Positions 12,160 through 21,334 of a stretch of 64,000 nucleotides of DNA are shown here, in pieces. Origin of the DNA: Verrucomicrobium sp. BvORR106 (GTDB taxonomy: Bacteria; Verrucomicrobiota; Verrucomicrobiia; Verrucomicrobiales; Verrucomicrobiaceae); NCBI RefSeq assembly GCF_000739655.1, contig NZ_BATR01000181.1, positions 186,001-250,000 of the forward strand. The letters run 5' to 3'. Under the pieces are notes generated by a model. That model was not told the origin of the DNA, searched no databases, and saw nothing but the letters and a program-made list of their open reading frames with translations. A program made the position numbers and the translations under genes. Within the stretch, counting starts at the first letter, position 1. Each line of letters begins with the position of its first letter.

Positions 12160-13260
12160 CTAGGAGGAGGCTTGCCGCTTGCGGTAGAACGGCTTCTTCA
12201 CCGTCTCCGCAGCAAAACGCCTGCCACGGATCTCAATTTCGATGGGAATTCCGGACTTGGCGATGGCAGCAGGCAGGTACGCCATGCCGATGCCCTGGTT
12301 CAGCGAGGGAGAAAGACCAGCACTGCAGGTTTCCCCCACGACCTGCCCCTCATGAATCACCGGGTAATGAGCCCGCGGTGGCGGAGAAGGCGCCGTCATG
12401 TGGAAGCCGGTCAAGCGGGTCGGGACGCCTTCCGCCTTTTGTGTATCGAGGACAGGCTTGCCCACAAAGTCCTCTTTGGTGAGATCCACAAAGAAGCCCA
12501 GGCCCGCTTGGAGGGGCGTTTTGTCAGGAGCGAGGTCGTTGCCATTGAGCGGATACCCCATCTCCAGGCGGAGCGTATCGCGGGCACCCAGCCCCGCAGG
12601 CCCGCCGCCGGCATCCCGGCAGCCCTGCACGATTTTCTCGAACCAGCCTTCGATGACGGTTGCAGGAGCGAAGAATTCGAACCCCTCCTCCCCGGTGTAC
12701 CCGGTGCCACAGAGGTAAAGCACGCCTTCGTTCGTGAGGCTGAAGAGGATCTTGTTGTGCTCAGGGAAAGCGGCATTCGGGCCGAAGACGGAGGCAAAAA
12801 CCTCCCGGCTCTTGGGGCCCTGCACCGCCAGACCACCCGTAGCGCTGCTGATATTGGCAAATGTCACGCCCTCTCCGAAGCCCAGACTGCGCAGGTGCGC
12901 CTCGTCTTCAGCGATCATGGAGGCGTTGACGACCAGAAAATACTCCCGGTCACTCAGGCGATACACGATCAGATCATCAATGACCCCGCCCTGATCGTTG
13001 AGCATCAGCGTGTACTGCCCGTCACCGATGCCCAGCTTGCTGACGTTGTTGGTCAGGGCCCGGTTCAAGAAGGCCTCCGCTCCGGCTCCTTCGAGCAAAA
13101 ACTGGCCCATGTGAGAGATGTCGAACACTCCCACTCTCTCACGGACCGTTTTGTGTTCGTCCACAATTCCGCTGTACTGCACCGGCATCTCCCATCCGGC
13201 AAAGGGCACCATGCGGGCGGCCAGCTTCAGGTGGGCCTCATGGAGCGGGGAACGATTCAA
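12160..13260 (-). CDS. gcvT: Aminomethyltransferase, T protein
   Basis: About 366 residues, the tetrahydrofolate-dependent T protein of glycine cleavage. The start of homology is clear (SPLHEAHLKLAARMVPFAGWEMPVQY), followed by VFDISHMGQF and the folate-site GYTGEEGFEFF segment. No ATG lies at the expected place: the TTG at 13260 fits the family length, a GTG at 13275 is an alternative, and a longer ATG at 13383 would overlap the divergent gene. No glycine riboswitch is visible in the short divergent gap. Confidence 0.93.
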   Translation of the reverse strand: MNRSPLHEAHLKLAARMVPFAGWEMPVQYSGIVDEHKTVRERVGVFDISHMGQFLLEGAGAEAFLNRALTNNVSKLGIGDGQYTLMLNDQGGVIDDLIVYRLSDREYFLVVNASMIAEDEAHLRSLGFGEGVTFANISSATGGLAVQGPKSREVFASVFGPNAAFPEHNKILFSLTNEGVLYLCGTGYTGEEGFEFFAPATVIEGWFEKIVQGCRDAGGGPAGLGARDTLRLEMGYPLNGNDLAPDKTPLQAGLGFFVDLTKEDFVGKPVLDTQKAEGVPTRLTGFHMTAPSPPPRAHYPVIHEGQVVGETCSAGLSPSLNQGIGMAYLPAAIAKSGIPIEIEIRGRRFAAETVKKPFYRKRQASS

Positions 13261-13363
13261 CGTGGACTCGGACACAGGCGGCCAATTTGGCGGCCCGCCC
13301 TCCCTTGTCAAACTCTGCGAATCGGTTTGGCAACCCCCGTTTTGGGACGTACTTAGAGCTACA

Positions 13364-14143
13364 ATGTCGGTGCTTAATTCCATGGAAAATAGGTTCGGGC
13401 GCTTTGCGATCCCGGGGTTGGTGGCCATCATTGCTGGCTTTCAAGCCGCGGTCTGGATTCTGCTACAGGTCAAACCGGAGTTCATTTATTCGTTGGTGCT
13501 TGTGCCCCAGCTTGTCTGGATGGGAGAATTTTGGCGCTTGGTGACGTGGATATTCATTCCTGGAACATTCAATCCTCTCTGGATGTTGGTGGCGGTTTAT
13601 CTCATGATGACCATCAGCGCTGTAATGGATCGCGCTTGGGGGCCATTCCGCACAAATTTGTACATTTTCGGCGGCGCAGCTTCGATGGTTGCCGGCGCGA
13701 TGTTTTTCAACAGCCCTCCCATCGGGCTCACCCTCTACTCCAGCATTTTCATAGCGTTCGCTTGCATCGTCCCTGACTACGAGCTTTCCCTGTTTTTCAT
13801 CCTGCCAGTGAAGGTGAAATACCTCGCAATGGTCATGGGTGCGATCTTGCTGCTCACGTTCATCGGCAAACCAGATTCACGTGGATCAGTCTTCTTCTCG
13901 ATGCTCAACTTCATGATCGCGTTCGGCCCGGGACTCATCAAGTCTATGAAACAAAGAGCCGTGGTGATGGAACGCCGGTCGCGCTTTGAGTCCGCCAACC
14001 GCAGCGACACGCCGCATTTCCACAAGTGCCACCAGTGTGGCAAGACGGACATGGACGATCCGCATCTTGACTTCCGGGTCACAGACGACGGCGAAGAATA
14101 CTGCACCGTCTGCCGTCCGCGCCAGCAAAGTGCCGCCGTGTGA
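13364..14143 (+). CDS. Rhomboid-like membrane protein with C-terminal zinc ribbon
   Basis: A 259-residue protein with about six hydrophobic helices (residues 15-185) and a cytosolic-looking tail. The helix pattern and WRLVTWIFIPG segment resemble rhomboid family membrane proteins. The usual GxSG serine motif is replaced by LYSSIFIAF, and no catalytic histidine partner is evident, so it is probably a pseudoprotease or derlin-like protein. The tail holds CHQCGK and CTVCRP, a four-cysteine zinc-ribbon type site spaced about 30 residues apart. It is divergent from gcvT. Confidence 0.65.
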   Translation: MSVLNSMENRFGRFAIPGLVAIIAGFQAAVWILLQVKPEFIYSLVLVPQLVWMGEFWRLVTWIFIPGTFNPLWMLVAVYLMMTISAVMDRAWGPFRTNLYIFGGAASMVAGAMFFNSPPIGLTLYSSIFIAFACIVPDYELSLFFILPVKVKYLAMVMGAILLLTFIGKPDSRGSVFFSMLNFMIAFGPGLIKSMKQRAVVMERRSRFESANRSDTPHFHKCHQCGKTDMDDPHLDFRVTDDGEEYCTVCRPRQQSAAV

Positions 14144-14159
14144 TCGTGCTCAGGCCCGG

Positions 14160-14849
14160 TCAAGGCCCTTCGTAGCGGTACCCAGCCCCATGCACGGTGC
14201 GGATGATGCACGGGTGGGCGGCATCGAGTTCGATGCGCTTGCGCAGCTGTGAGATGTGCTGATCCAGCGCCCGGCTGCCGGGGTAGTAGTCGGCACCCCA
14301 CACGTCATCAGCCATTTCATCCCGGTCCACCACGCGGCCACAGCGCCGCTTCAAAAGGCGAAGCACCTTTAGGTCCCGCAGGCTGAGCCCGATCTCCAGA
14401 TCACCTCGATACGCCCGCAATTCCGGTGGAACGATGCGCAGGTCTCCCATGCTGAATTCTTCCTCGAATCCCTGAGTCCGCCGGAGCAAGCCGGTCCGCC
14501 GGGTGATCGCTCGAATACGGGCCAGGATCTCCCGCACACCAAAGGGCTTTGCCATATAGTCGTCCGCCCCCAGTTCAAGGCCCAGCACGGCATCGATCTC
14601 CTCTGACTTGGCCGTCAGAAAGAGGATGGGCACCGTGTCATCATCCCGCCGGATGCGACGGCACACCTCGTAGCCATCCAGGTGGGGCATCATCACATCC
14701 AGGCAGACGAAGTCCGGCCGCTGGCTCTTGAAGAGCTCCCAGGCCTCCCGCCCGTCTGCCGCCGGCACCACGCCGAACCCCTCTGCCGAGAGCACTTCAC
14801 AAAGGGCCGCACGGGTGAAGGAGTCATCTTCTGCGATGAGGATTTTCAT
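14160..14849 (-). CDS. OmpR/PhoB-family response regulator
   Basis: A 229-residue two-component regulator. The receiver has the acidic pocket (AEDD), the phosphoacceptor D51 (VCLDVMMPHLDG), the switch threonine (FLTAKS) and the conserved lysine (MAKPFGVREIL). The C-terminal half is a winged helix (SLRDLKVLRLLKRRCGRVVDRDEM...LDQHISQLRKRIE). Its ATG overlaps the kinase stop as ATGA, so kinase and regulator are translationally coupled. Candidate targets are not known; an 11-bp-period direct repeat at 18124-18140 is the kind of site this family binds. Confidence 0.93.
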   Translation of the reverse strand: MKILIAEDDSFTRAALCEVLSAEGFGVVPAADGREAWELFKSQRPDFVCLDVMMPHLDGYEVCRRIRRDDDTVPILFLTAKSEEIDAVLGLELGADDYMAKPFGVREILARIRAITRRTGLLRRTQGFEEEFSMGDLRIVPPELRAYRGDLEIGLSLRDLKVLRLLKRRCGRVVDRDEMADDVWGADYYPGSRALDQHISQLRKRIELDAAHPCIIRTVHGAGYRYEGP

Positions 14850-16522
14850 GACTGCTTGTTCGGAAGTGTGATGACAAATCGAGCCCCCTGGGTCCACGTC
14901 TGATCCAGCGTCAGCCCGCCGCCGTGCAACTGGGCCAGCTGCCGGGAAATGGCCAGGCCAATACCCGTCCCCGATGCTCCTTCAGCGAGGTCGTTGCGCA
15001 GGCGGACGAAGGGCTGGAAAATGGCGTCTTTCTTTGCCTTGGGCACCCCGGGGCCATGGTCCTCCACCACCAGTCTGATCGTGCGCGGCCCGTCCTCTGT
15101 GGTCAGCCGCAGCCAGCGCCCGGCCCCGGCATATTTCTCCACGTTGGAAAGGAGGTTGCCCAGCATCTGCTCCACCGCATCAGGATCGAACAGAAACGGC
15201 TCCGGGGCCTGGAGATCGGTTTTCACCTCGAACCCTTTTGCCTCCAGGCCGGGGCGCCAGAGATCCAGGGCACGACAGACGAGGTCATCCAGCACCGCCC
15301 TCTGCGGGTGCACCGCCAATTGGTCCCGCTGATGGCGGGCAAAGGTGAGCACATTGTGAATGAGCCTCCCAAGTCGCGAGGTCTCCGCCTCCACCACTGC
15401 CAGGTGGCGCACCACCGCCTCCTCCCCCGCCGCCTCGGCCTGCTGCTGTGCCATCTCGGCGTACAGACGGATGTTGGTGAGCGGCGTCTTCAGCTCATGG
15501 GAAACCTGGTTCACAAACGAAACCCTCCGCCGGGCCTCCCGCATCTCCCGGGTCCCTTCGCGATACAGCATCCAGGCGAGCCCCAGCAGGGCCAGCCCTG
15601 CTGCCCCCGCCCCCACCAGCACAGGCAGGACATTCCCCCGAGGCACCCCGCGCCGCCCCGCATAGGCCTCCAGGTGCCACATGCTCAGAGGCGCCGAGCA
15701 GGCCCGGCGCACCGCAGGTGGCGCGGCCCCCGGCTTGCCCGCGGGTGGACTGCCCCACTGGTGGATCACCATGGCCCCATCCGCATTGACCAACCGCCAA
15801 AATTCATCGGACGGCGCTGAGGCCGCGACCTGACCCAGGCGGTTCACCAGGAGAGAGAGCAGCGCGGCCATCTCCACCTCCACCCCCACCACGCGACCGT
15901 CATTGCGCTGCTGCCAGAAGAGCATCTGGGCCCCGTTCCCGTAGAACCAGACGTGCCAGCCGCTCTCCGCCGGCGCAGGCGCCTCCTTGTTGTAATCTCC
16001 TTTAACCAGCGGCCTGCCCTCCTTGTTCCGGACATAGGTCGCCCACCGGTTGTTGAAGCTGGAGCTGGCATTCAGATCCAGGGTCTGGTCGTTTGCCGCC
16101 ACCACAGGAGCCTCCTTGACCTGCGGACCAAACCGGACGCCTGACTCCCACACGGGAGCCGTGCGCCTCAGGAAGGCCGCCACCTCACCGGAGGCGTCAC
16201 TGGCGGGTCGAGGAAACACCAACCGCGAGCGGGCATCGAGCAGAAAGGCATGGCGAATGAGCGGCTGCTCCCGCGGCAGGGCGCGCAGCGAGGCCTCATC
16301 CAGAGCGGCCCCCTGCAACAGGGAGTCAAAGTCGCTGCCCAGCCGGTTCATCTCCTGCAGCAGCCCCCCGTCCACCAGATCGATGCGACGGCCCAGACCG
16401 GCCACCCATGCCTCACGGACCCGGGTGGCATCCTGCCGTGCCATCATGTAGCCCAGCCAGGCCAGCAGGCCCAGCGGCACCGCCACCATCAACAGAAACA
16501 GAATCGTGAATCTCCAGCGCAT
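14846..16522 (-). CDS. Membrane sensor histidine kinase
   Basis: A 558-residue kinase. One N-terminal membrane helix (residues ~5-25), a ~260-residue extracytoplasmic sensor region and a second helix (VLPVLVGAGAAGLALLGLAWML) are followed by a HisKA H-box (VNQVSHELKTPLTNIRLYAEM) and a HATPase domain (NLLSNVEKYAG, DHGPGVP, GTGIGLAISRQLAQLHGG). The ATG at 16522 has GGAG seven bases upstream and is preferred to a TTG at 16528. It forms a coupled pair with the downstream regulator. The signal is unknown. Confidence 0.93.
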   Translation of the reverse strand: MRWRFTILFLLMVAVPLGLLAWLGYMMARQDATRVREAWVAGLGRRIDLVDGGLLQEMNRLGSDFDSLLQGAALDEASLRALPREQPLIRHAFLLDARSRLVFPRPASDASGEVAAFLRRTAPVWESGVRFGPQVKEAPVVAANDQTLDLNASSSFNNRWATYVRNKEGRPLVKGDYNKEAPAPAESGWHVWFYGNGAQMLFWQQRNDGRVVGVEVEMAALLSLLVNRLGQVAASAPSDEFWRLVNADGAMVIHQWGSPPAGKPGAAPPAVRRACSAPLSMWHLEAYAGRRGVPRGNVLPVLVGAGAAGLALLGLAWMLYREGTREMREARRRVSFVNQVSHELKTPLTNIRLYAEMAQQQAEAAGEEAVVRHLAVVEAETSRLGRLIHNVLTFARHQRDQLAVHPQRAVLDDLVCRALDLWRPGLEAKGFEVKTDLQAPEPFLFDPDAVEQMLGNLLSNVEKYAGAGRWLRLTTEDGPRTIRLVVEDHGPGVPKAKKDAIFQPFVRLRNDLAEGASGTGIGLAISRQLAQLHGGGLTLDQTWTQGARFVITLPNKQS

Positions 16523-16610
16523 GAGCAAACTCCGGCCCTGCCATGAACACCCAAAACCGGGGGGTTGTCAGTCCCGAAGTGTCATGACAGGGCGGAAAGG
16601 GATGTGAAAT

Positions 16611-18005
16611 CTATTTTTTAGCTTCGGGCCTGGAGGAGAGACCGTTCTGAGTCCGGTTCTTCAAGTCTTCGGACTTGGACATCTTCCGTGCCGCGTTGGC
16701 GCTCACGCCACCTGCATTGAACATCTGCAACCGCTCCTGCTGGCTTATCCCCAGCTTCTCCAGTTCCGGTGAAGCCAGGCGTTTGGCCTCGCTCAGGGAC
16801 CACGAGCACGCGGCATTGTAGGCCTTGGTCGCCTCTTCATGCCGTCCTTCGTCGCTCAGCTTCACCGCCAGGGCTTCCTTTTCCGTGGAAATGGCTCGTG
16901 CCACCTCGACCAGCACCGCCTTGTTCACGGTATTGGCTATGAGAGCCGGATCATTCACCCGGCGGGCCACCGAACGCGTGAGGCTGCGATTTTCCGCACC
17001 CGTGAGCGCATTCACTGAGGTCACCTCCGCGGTGGCCACGGGGGCATCGGTATCCGCCGCCCCTTCGGGAATCTCCACCTCCAGGAGGAGATACTTGTGC
17101 TGCCGGGCGTAGATCTGGTTCATCTCCAGTTCCACATCCTGGCCATGGATGTCCGCCTCACGGCCCAGCACGCGCACGGGCCGCACCCCTTCCGCACACT
17201 GCACGCGCACCCGAATCCGCTGCGCGACCACGGAGAGAATGTCACCGAACTCCGTCTGAAAGATGCCCGCGAGGTTCTGGCTGTTCTCAATGAAGGCATG
17301 GTTGCCATCGCTGCGCAGGGCCAGCTCGGTCATCAGGTCCTCATTGTAGCCCAGCCCCAGCCCCAACGTGGTGACGGTGATGCCCTCCTTGGCCAGGGAC
17401 GCACCGAGGCGGCCGAGATCCTGAGGGGAGGACGGCCCCACATTGGCCATGCCATCAGAGAGCAGGACCACGCGGTTCACCTGATTGGGCCGCTTGTTGC
17501 GCCGGAGTTCTTCGGCTCCTTTGCTGATACCAGAAAACAACGCGGTCGAGCCCCCGGCCTGAATGCGGTCAATCGCCGCCTTCACGCGCTCACGATCCGT
17601 CAGATCAGTGGCGGGAGAGATGAGGGAGACGGCATCGTCGTAAGCGACAACGGAGACCATGTCGCCCGCTCCGAGGCGGTCGAGCGCTTGCTTCGCGGCC
17701 TCGCGAGCGTGGATCATTTTGTCCCCACCCATCGATCCCGACTTGTCGATCACGATGGTGACGTTCACCGGAGCTCGTTTGGCCGAGGCCTCCAGTTCCT
17801 GCCCCGTCAGCCCCACTTTCAGGTAGGTGGTCATCTTGCGTCCCGCGAGGATCTGCGGGTGGGCCAGCTCCACGGAGAGATCCATGGCAGGAGCCGTGGA
17901 CGGAGGCGGGGTGAGCGGTATTCCGGCGATGGCGTTCGACGGCAGCGCACCAGCAAGCGCCCCGATCAAGGCTGCGCCTGCCAAAGTGAAGAATGGTAGT
18001 TTCAT
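16611..18005 (-). CDS. Secreted VWA-domain protein (YfbK-like)
   Basis: A 464-residue protein with a signal peptide (about 27 residues, ending NAIA). A von Willebrand A domain spans roughly residues 80-255 with an intact metal-ion site (DKSGSMGG, GGSTALFSG, LLSDGMANVG). A YfbK-type C-terminal extension follows (ILSVVAQRIRV, AKRLASPELEKLG). It probably binds a protein partner through Mg2+ at the cell envelope. It lies directly upstream of the sensor kinase gene with an 88-base gap, so it may be co-regulated with that pair. Confidence 0.85.
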   Translation of the reverse strand: MKLPFFTLAGAALIGALAGALPSNAIAGIPLTPPPSTAPAMDLSVELAHPQILAGRKMTTYLKVGLTGQELEASAKRAPVNVTIVIDKSGSMGGDKMIHAREAAKQALDRLGAGDMVSVVAYDDAVSLISPATDLTDRERVKAAIDRIQAGGSTALFSGISKGAEELRRNKRPNQVNRVVLLSDGMANVGPSSPQDLGRLGASLAKEGITVTTLGLGLGYNEDLMTELALRSDGNHAFIENSQNLAGIFQTEFGDILSVVAQRIRVRVQCAEGVRPVRVLGREADIHGQDVELEMNQIYARQHKYLLLEVEIPEGAADTDAPVATAEVTSVNALTGAENRSLTRSVARRVNDPALIANTVNKAVLVEVARAISTEKEALAVKLSDEGRHEEATKAYNAACSWSLSEAKRLASPELEKLGISQQERLQMFNAGGVSANAARKMSKSEDLKNRTQNGLSSRPEAKK

Positions 18006-18123
18006 GACTCAGATTTGCGTAGGAGATTCACCCCGCCCCGCCATGATTGACCGTGGCTTCAGCGTGGTTCTCCACATCCTGCGCCACTTTACGGCACCGT
18101 GAGTCAGACTGCCGTCAGCAGTG

Positions 18124-18140
18124 TGTAAGAAGTATGTAAG
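18124..18140 (-). promoter_or_regulatory. 11-bp-period direct repeat upstream of the VWA gene
   Basis: TGTAAG occurs at 18124-18129 and again at 18135-18140, so the copies are one helical turn (11 bp) apart. On the minus strand this reads CTTACA, five bases, CTTACA. It lies about 120 bases upstream of the VWA start and just after the queC stop. Tandem half-sites with this period are typical of PhoB/OmpR-family regulators. The assignment is an inference. Confidence 0.4.
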
Positions 18141-18151
18141 CGGGCCAAACG

Positions 18152-18832
18152 CTATGGTCTGGCAGGCAGCGGACCGTGGTCCAGATACTCCGTGGGATCT
18201 GGTACTCCCGCGTCTTGAAATGCCTCCCGGCGCTCGACACAGGTGCCGCAGGTGCCGCAGTGAATGTCGCCCCCTTTGTAGCAGGACCAGGTGTGGGCAA
18301 AATCGACCCCATAGGCCGCACCGAGCTTGGCAATGCCCGCCTTGTCCTGGGCAATGAATGGCCGGAGCAACTCCACCTGGGCGTAGGTGCCAAACGTCAT
18401 TGCCGAGGCCATGCTCTGCATGAAAGGTTCCCGGCAGTCAGGATAGATCGCATGATCACCACTGTGCGCCGCGATCACCACGCCTCCCGCATCCTGGCTC
18501 TCGGCGAGGCCGCAGGCGATGGAGAGCATGATGCCATTGCGAAACGGCACCACCGTGCGCTTCATACTCTGTTCCTCATAGTGACCGTCGGGGATGTCTC
18601 CCCCGCTCTTCAGCAAATCTGACGCAAAGAGCTGGTCCATAAAGTCCAGCCGGATCACATCATGACGCACGCCGAGCTGCTGGGCATGCCAGGCTGCCAT
18701 CGGGATCTCCTTCGCATTGTGCTTGGAGCCGTAGTCGAAGCTCACACAACCCGCGACCTCAGTCTCCCGTGCGGCCCAGTACAGAGCCGTCACGGAATCC
18801 ATGCCACCACTGAGCAGGACGAGGGTCTTCAT
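18152..18832 (-). CDS. queC: 7-cyano-7-deazaguanine (preQ0) synthase
   Basis: A 226-residue enzyme that converts 7-carboxy-7-deazaguanine to preQ0 with ATP and ammonia, on the queuosine tRNA path. It begins MKTLVLLSGGMDSVTAL with the PP-loop SGGMDS. The zinc-binding C-terminus is CYKGGDIHCGTCGTCVERREAF. The start at 18832 is fixed by the PP-loop position. It lies 17 bases after queF and is likely co-transcribed with it. queD and queE are not in the window. Confidence 0.96.
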   Translation of the reverse strand: MKTLVLLSGGMDSVTALYWAARETEVAGCVSFDYGSKHNAKEIPMAAWHAQQLGVRHDVIRLDFMDQLFASDLLKSGGDIPDGHYEEQSMKRTVVPFRNGIMLSIACGLAESQDAGGVVIAAHSGDHAIYPDCREPFMQSMASAMTFGTYAQVELLRPFIAQDKAGIAKLGAAYGVDFAHTWSCYKGGDIHCGTCGTCVERREAFQDAGVPDPTEYLDHGPLPARP

Positions 18833-18849
18833 GGCAGATCTAGGATCAA

Positions 18850-19311
18850 TCAATGGGCGTGACCGCAGCCACCACCACCGCACTCCACGGTGTCTTCATC
18901 TTCGAAGTCCGGGTAGCGAGCTTCGCAACTGAGCTGGATGCCGCCACGGGCACCGAAGTCACCGCGCACGGTCATCTGCTTGGGCGAGGTCGCCTTCACC
19001 AGATCATCCAGGATGCGGTTCACGATGGCCTCATTGAACGAAGGGAAATTCCGGTACGCAGCGAGGTAGAACTTCAGCGACTTGGTCTCCACACACAGCT
19101 GATCAGGCACATAGACGATCTCCACATGCGCGCAGTCAGGCTGCCCGGTCACGGGGCAGAGGGAGGAGAACTCCGGACAGTTGAGGGTGATCCGGTAGTT
19201 CCGGCCAGGCGTGCGATTCGGAAAAGTCTCCAGCTTGGCCTCATCCGGAGAAGCGGGCAGTCGGGATTCGGAACGCCCCAGAAGGGAGAGGGAGTCAGCG
19301 GCAGCAGTCAT
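18850..19311 (-). CDS. queF: NADPH-dependent preQ0 reductase
   Basis: A 153-residue QueF of the short (YkvM) type. It reduces the nitrile preQ0 to preQ1 amine with NADPH. The catalytic cysteine is C52 in FSSLCPVTGQPD, and ETKSLKFYLAAYRN and NRILDDLVKA are family segments. The C-terminus ends in a glycine/cysteine/histidine-rich tail (ECGGGGCGHAH) that could bind metal, which is a small oddity. It precedes queC. Confidence 0.95.
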   Translation of the reverse strand: MTAAADSLSLLGRSESRLPASPDEAKLETFPNRTPGRNYRITLNCPEFSSLCPVTGQPDCAHVEIVYVPDQLCVETKSLKFYLAAYRNFPSFNEAIVNRILDDLVKATSPKQMTVRGDFGARGGIQLSCEARYPDFEDEDTVECGGGGCGHAH

Positions 19312-19335
19312 AAAAACGCTTAGCCCCAGAGGGGG

Positions 19336-19432
19336 CAAACTTCAAATGCCAAACTTCAATCTTCAAACATCAAGGAGAGCCCGCGAGACCGGTCCCCACC
19401 TTGAAGTTTGATCTTTGAATTTTGAAGTTTTG
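19336..19432. repeat. Inverted clusters of AAACTTC-type repeats
   Basis: Between pckG and queF the plus strand has a left arm rich in CAAACTTCAA/CTTCAAAC words (19336-19375). A roughly complementary right arm (19399-19432) contains TTGAAGTTTG and TTGAATTTTGAAG. The arms could fold into a long imperfect hairpin downstream of pckG. It may act as a terminator or be a lineage-specific intergenic repeat. Confidence 0.5.
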
Positions 19433-19439
19433 CGAGGCC

Positions 19440-21218
19440 TTAGAACCGTCCCGCCAGCAACTCGCGCTGGTAAACCAGCTCCTTGGGCAGGTAGTCGTAC
19501 AAGTCCAGATACAGCTCTTCCGCATTGAGCAGCTCCTGGCGCAGCTCTTTGTGTTCCACCTTCATGAGTTGCTCGAAGCGTTCCGGCGTCATGCCTTCCA
19601 GCCCGCTCATGTTGATCTCGTCGTAGTTCGGCATCCAGCCCAGCTGCGTTTCATGGCCACGGCCGCGCCCGCGTCCGCGGTTCACGATCCACTCCAGTAC
19701 CCGCATGTTCTCGCCGAACCCGGGCCAGATGAACTTGCCGTCGGCATCCTTGCGGAACCAGTTCACATGGAAAATGCGCGGCAGATCCTTGATGCGACGC
19801 CGCATGTGCAGCCAGTGCTTGAAGTAGTCGCCCATGTTGTAACCGCAGAACGGCAGCATGGCCATGGGGTCACGGCGGACCTTGCCCACCGTGCCAGCGG
19901 CAGCAGCCGTCATCTCGCTGCCCATGTTCGCCCCTACGAAGACGCCGTGGACCCAGTTGAAGGACTGGAACACGAGCGGCATGGTGGTGGCGCGTCGCCC
20001 GCCAAAGATGATGGCGTCAATGGGCACGCCCTCCGGTTTCTCCCAGTCAGGATCGATCGTTGGGCACTGGGAAGCAGGGGCGGTGAAGCGGGAGTTCGGA
20101 TGCGCCGCCTTGCGCCCGCAGTCCGGGCTCCACTTCTGCCCTGTCCAGTCGATCAGATGCGCAGGCGGTTCGCTCAGGCCCTCCCACCAGACATCGTTAT
20201 CATCTGTGAGCGCAACATTGGTGAAGATGGCGTTGGCCCGCATGGAGGCCATGGCGTTGGGATTGCTCTCCCACGAGGTTCCCGGTGCCACCCCGAAGTA
20301 GCCCGCCTCAGGATTGACCGCATGCAGCTTGCCATCGGCTCCGGGGCGCAGCCAGGCGATGTCATCGCCCACCGTGGTGACCTTCCAGCCTTCATAGCTC
20401 GGCGGAGGCACCAGCATCGCGAAATTCGTCTTGCCGCAGGCGCTCGGGAACGCGGCCGCCACATAGCTCTTCTTGCCATCGGGGGACTCAACGCCGCTGA
20501 TGAGCATGTGCTCAGCCATCCAGCCTTCATCACGGCCCATCACGCTGGCGATCCGCAAGGCGAGGCACTTCTTGCCCAAAAGCGCGTTCCCACCATATCC
20601 ACTGCCGTAGGACCAGATGGACCGATCACTGGGGAAGTGCACAATGTACTTCTCGCTGTTGCACGGCCACGTCACATCCTTGGCCCCGGGCTCAAGCGGC
20701 GCTCCGACGCTGTGAAGACAGGGCACATAGTCACCATCTTCATCGAGCTGCTCGACGACGGCACTCCCCATGCGGGTCATCAGCCTCATGTTCACCACGG
20801 CATAGGCAGAGTCGGTCAGCTGCACGCCGATGACGCTGAACTTGGAACCCAGCGGCCCCATGCAGAACGGCACCACATACATGGTGCGTCCCTTCATCGA
20901 ACCACGGAACACGCGCTTAAGCGTGGCCTTCATCTCATTGGGCTCCACCCAGTTGTTGGTGGGGCCGGCATCCTGCTTGCGCTTGGAACAGATGAAGGTG
21001 CGGTCCTCCACACGGGCCACATCGTTGGGATCACTCCAGGCGAGAAAGCTGTTCGGACGCTTCTCGGCATTCAGTCTGCGAAAGGTGCCTGCCTGGACCA
21101 GCTTTTCACAGAGCAAGTCCCACTCTTCCTGCGATCCATCACACCATTGGATGTGATCCGGCTGGCACAGGGCGGCACATTCATCCACCCAAGTTTGAAG
21201 ACGCTGATGACGGGTCAT
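19440..21218 (-). CDS. pckG: Phosphoenolpyruvate carboxykinase (GTP)
   Basis: A 592-residue GTP-dependent PEPCK, which interconverts oxaloacetate and PEP in gluconeogenesis. The P-loop with reactive cysteine ([18 protein letters not shown]), the [11 protein letters not shown] segment and [22 protein letters not shown] near the C-terminus are family hallmarks. The start at 21218 ([13 protein letters not shown]) follows the homology. The gene is transcribed alone. Its length matches other GTP-type enzymes (about 600 residues). Confidence 0.97.
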   Translation of the reverse strand: MTRHQRLQTWVDECAALCQPDHIQWCDGSQEEWDLLCEKLVQAGTFRRLNAEKRPNSFLAWSDPNDVARVEDRTFICSKRKQDAGPTNNWVEPNEMKATLKRVFRGSMKGRTMYVVPFCMGPLGSKFSVIGVQLTDSAYAVVNMRLMTRMGSAVVEQLDEDGDYVPCLHSVGAPLEPGAKDVTWPCNSEKYIVHFPSDRSIWSYGSGYGGNALLGKKCLALRIASVMGRDEGWMAEHMLISGVESPDGKKSYVAAAFPSACGKTNFAMLVPPPSYEGWKVTTVGDDIAWLRPGADGKLHAVNPEAGYFGVAPGTSWESNPNAMASMRANAIFTNVALTDDNDVWWEGLSEPPAHLIDWTGQKWSPDCGRKAAHPNSRFTAPASQCPTIDPDWEKPEGVPIDAIIFGGRRATTMPLVFQSFNWVHGVFVGANMGSEMTAAAAGTVGKVRRDPMAMLPFCGYNMGDYFKHWLHMRRRIKDLPRIFHVNWFRKDADGKFIWPGFGENMRVLEWIVNRGRGRGRGHETQLGWMPNYDEINMSGLEGMTPERFEQLMKVEHKELRQELLNAEELYLDLYDYLPKELVYQRELLAGRF

Positions 21219-21334
21219 GTTGGCAGTATCGTTCGGAAAGCTCCACCTTCTCGGCAATGCTTGCAAAAGTGCAAGCAGCCATTGTGAGCACCTTTCCGCC
21301 CAACGTCGCCGGGCATTTTCAAAGCCACTCTAAC

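Noticed and set aside
12127-13356. 409-codon plus-strand frame
   Set aside because: Antisense to gcvT.
13276-13363. Possible glycine riboswitch before gcvT
   Set aside because: The divergent gap is only about 90 bases and shows no tandem aptamer-like conserved cores.
16540-16610. TGTCA/TGACA words between the VWA and kinase genes as a Pho box
   Set aside because: The spacing (14 bases between TGTCA words) does not fit the 11-base Pho box period.
19422-21287. 621-codon open frame on the plus strand
   Set aside because: It is antisense to pckG, whose protein is fully conserved; the antisense product is H/R-rich and matches no family.
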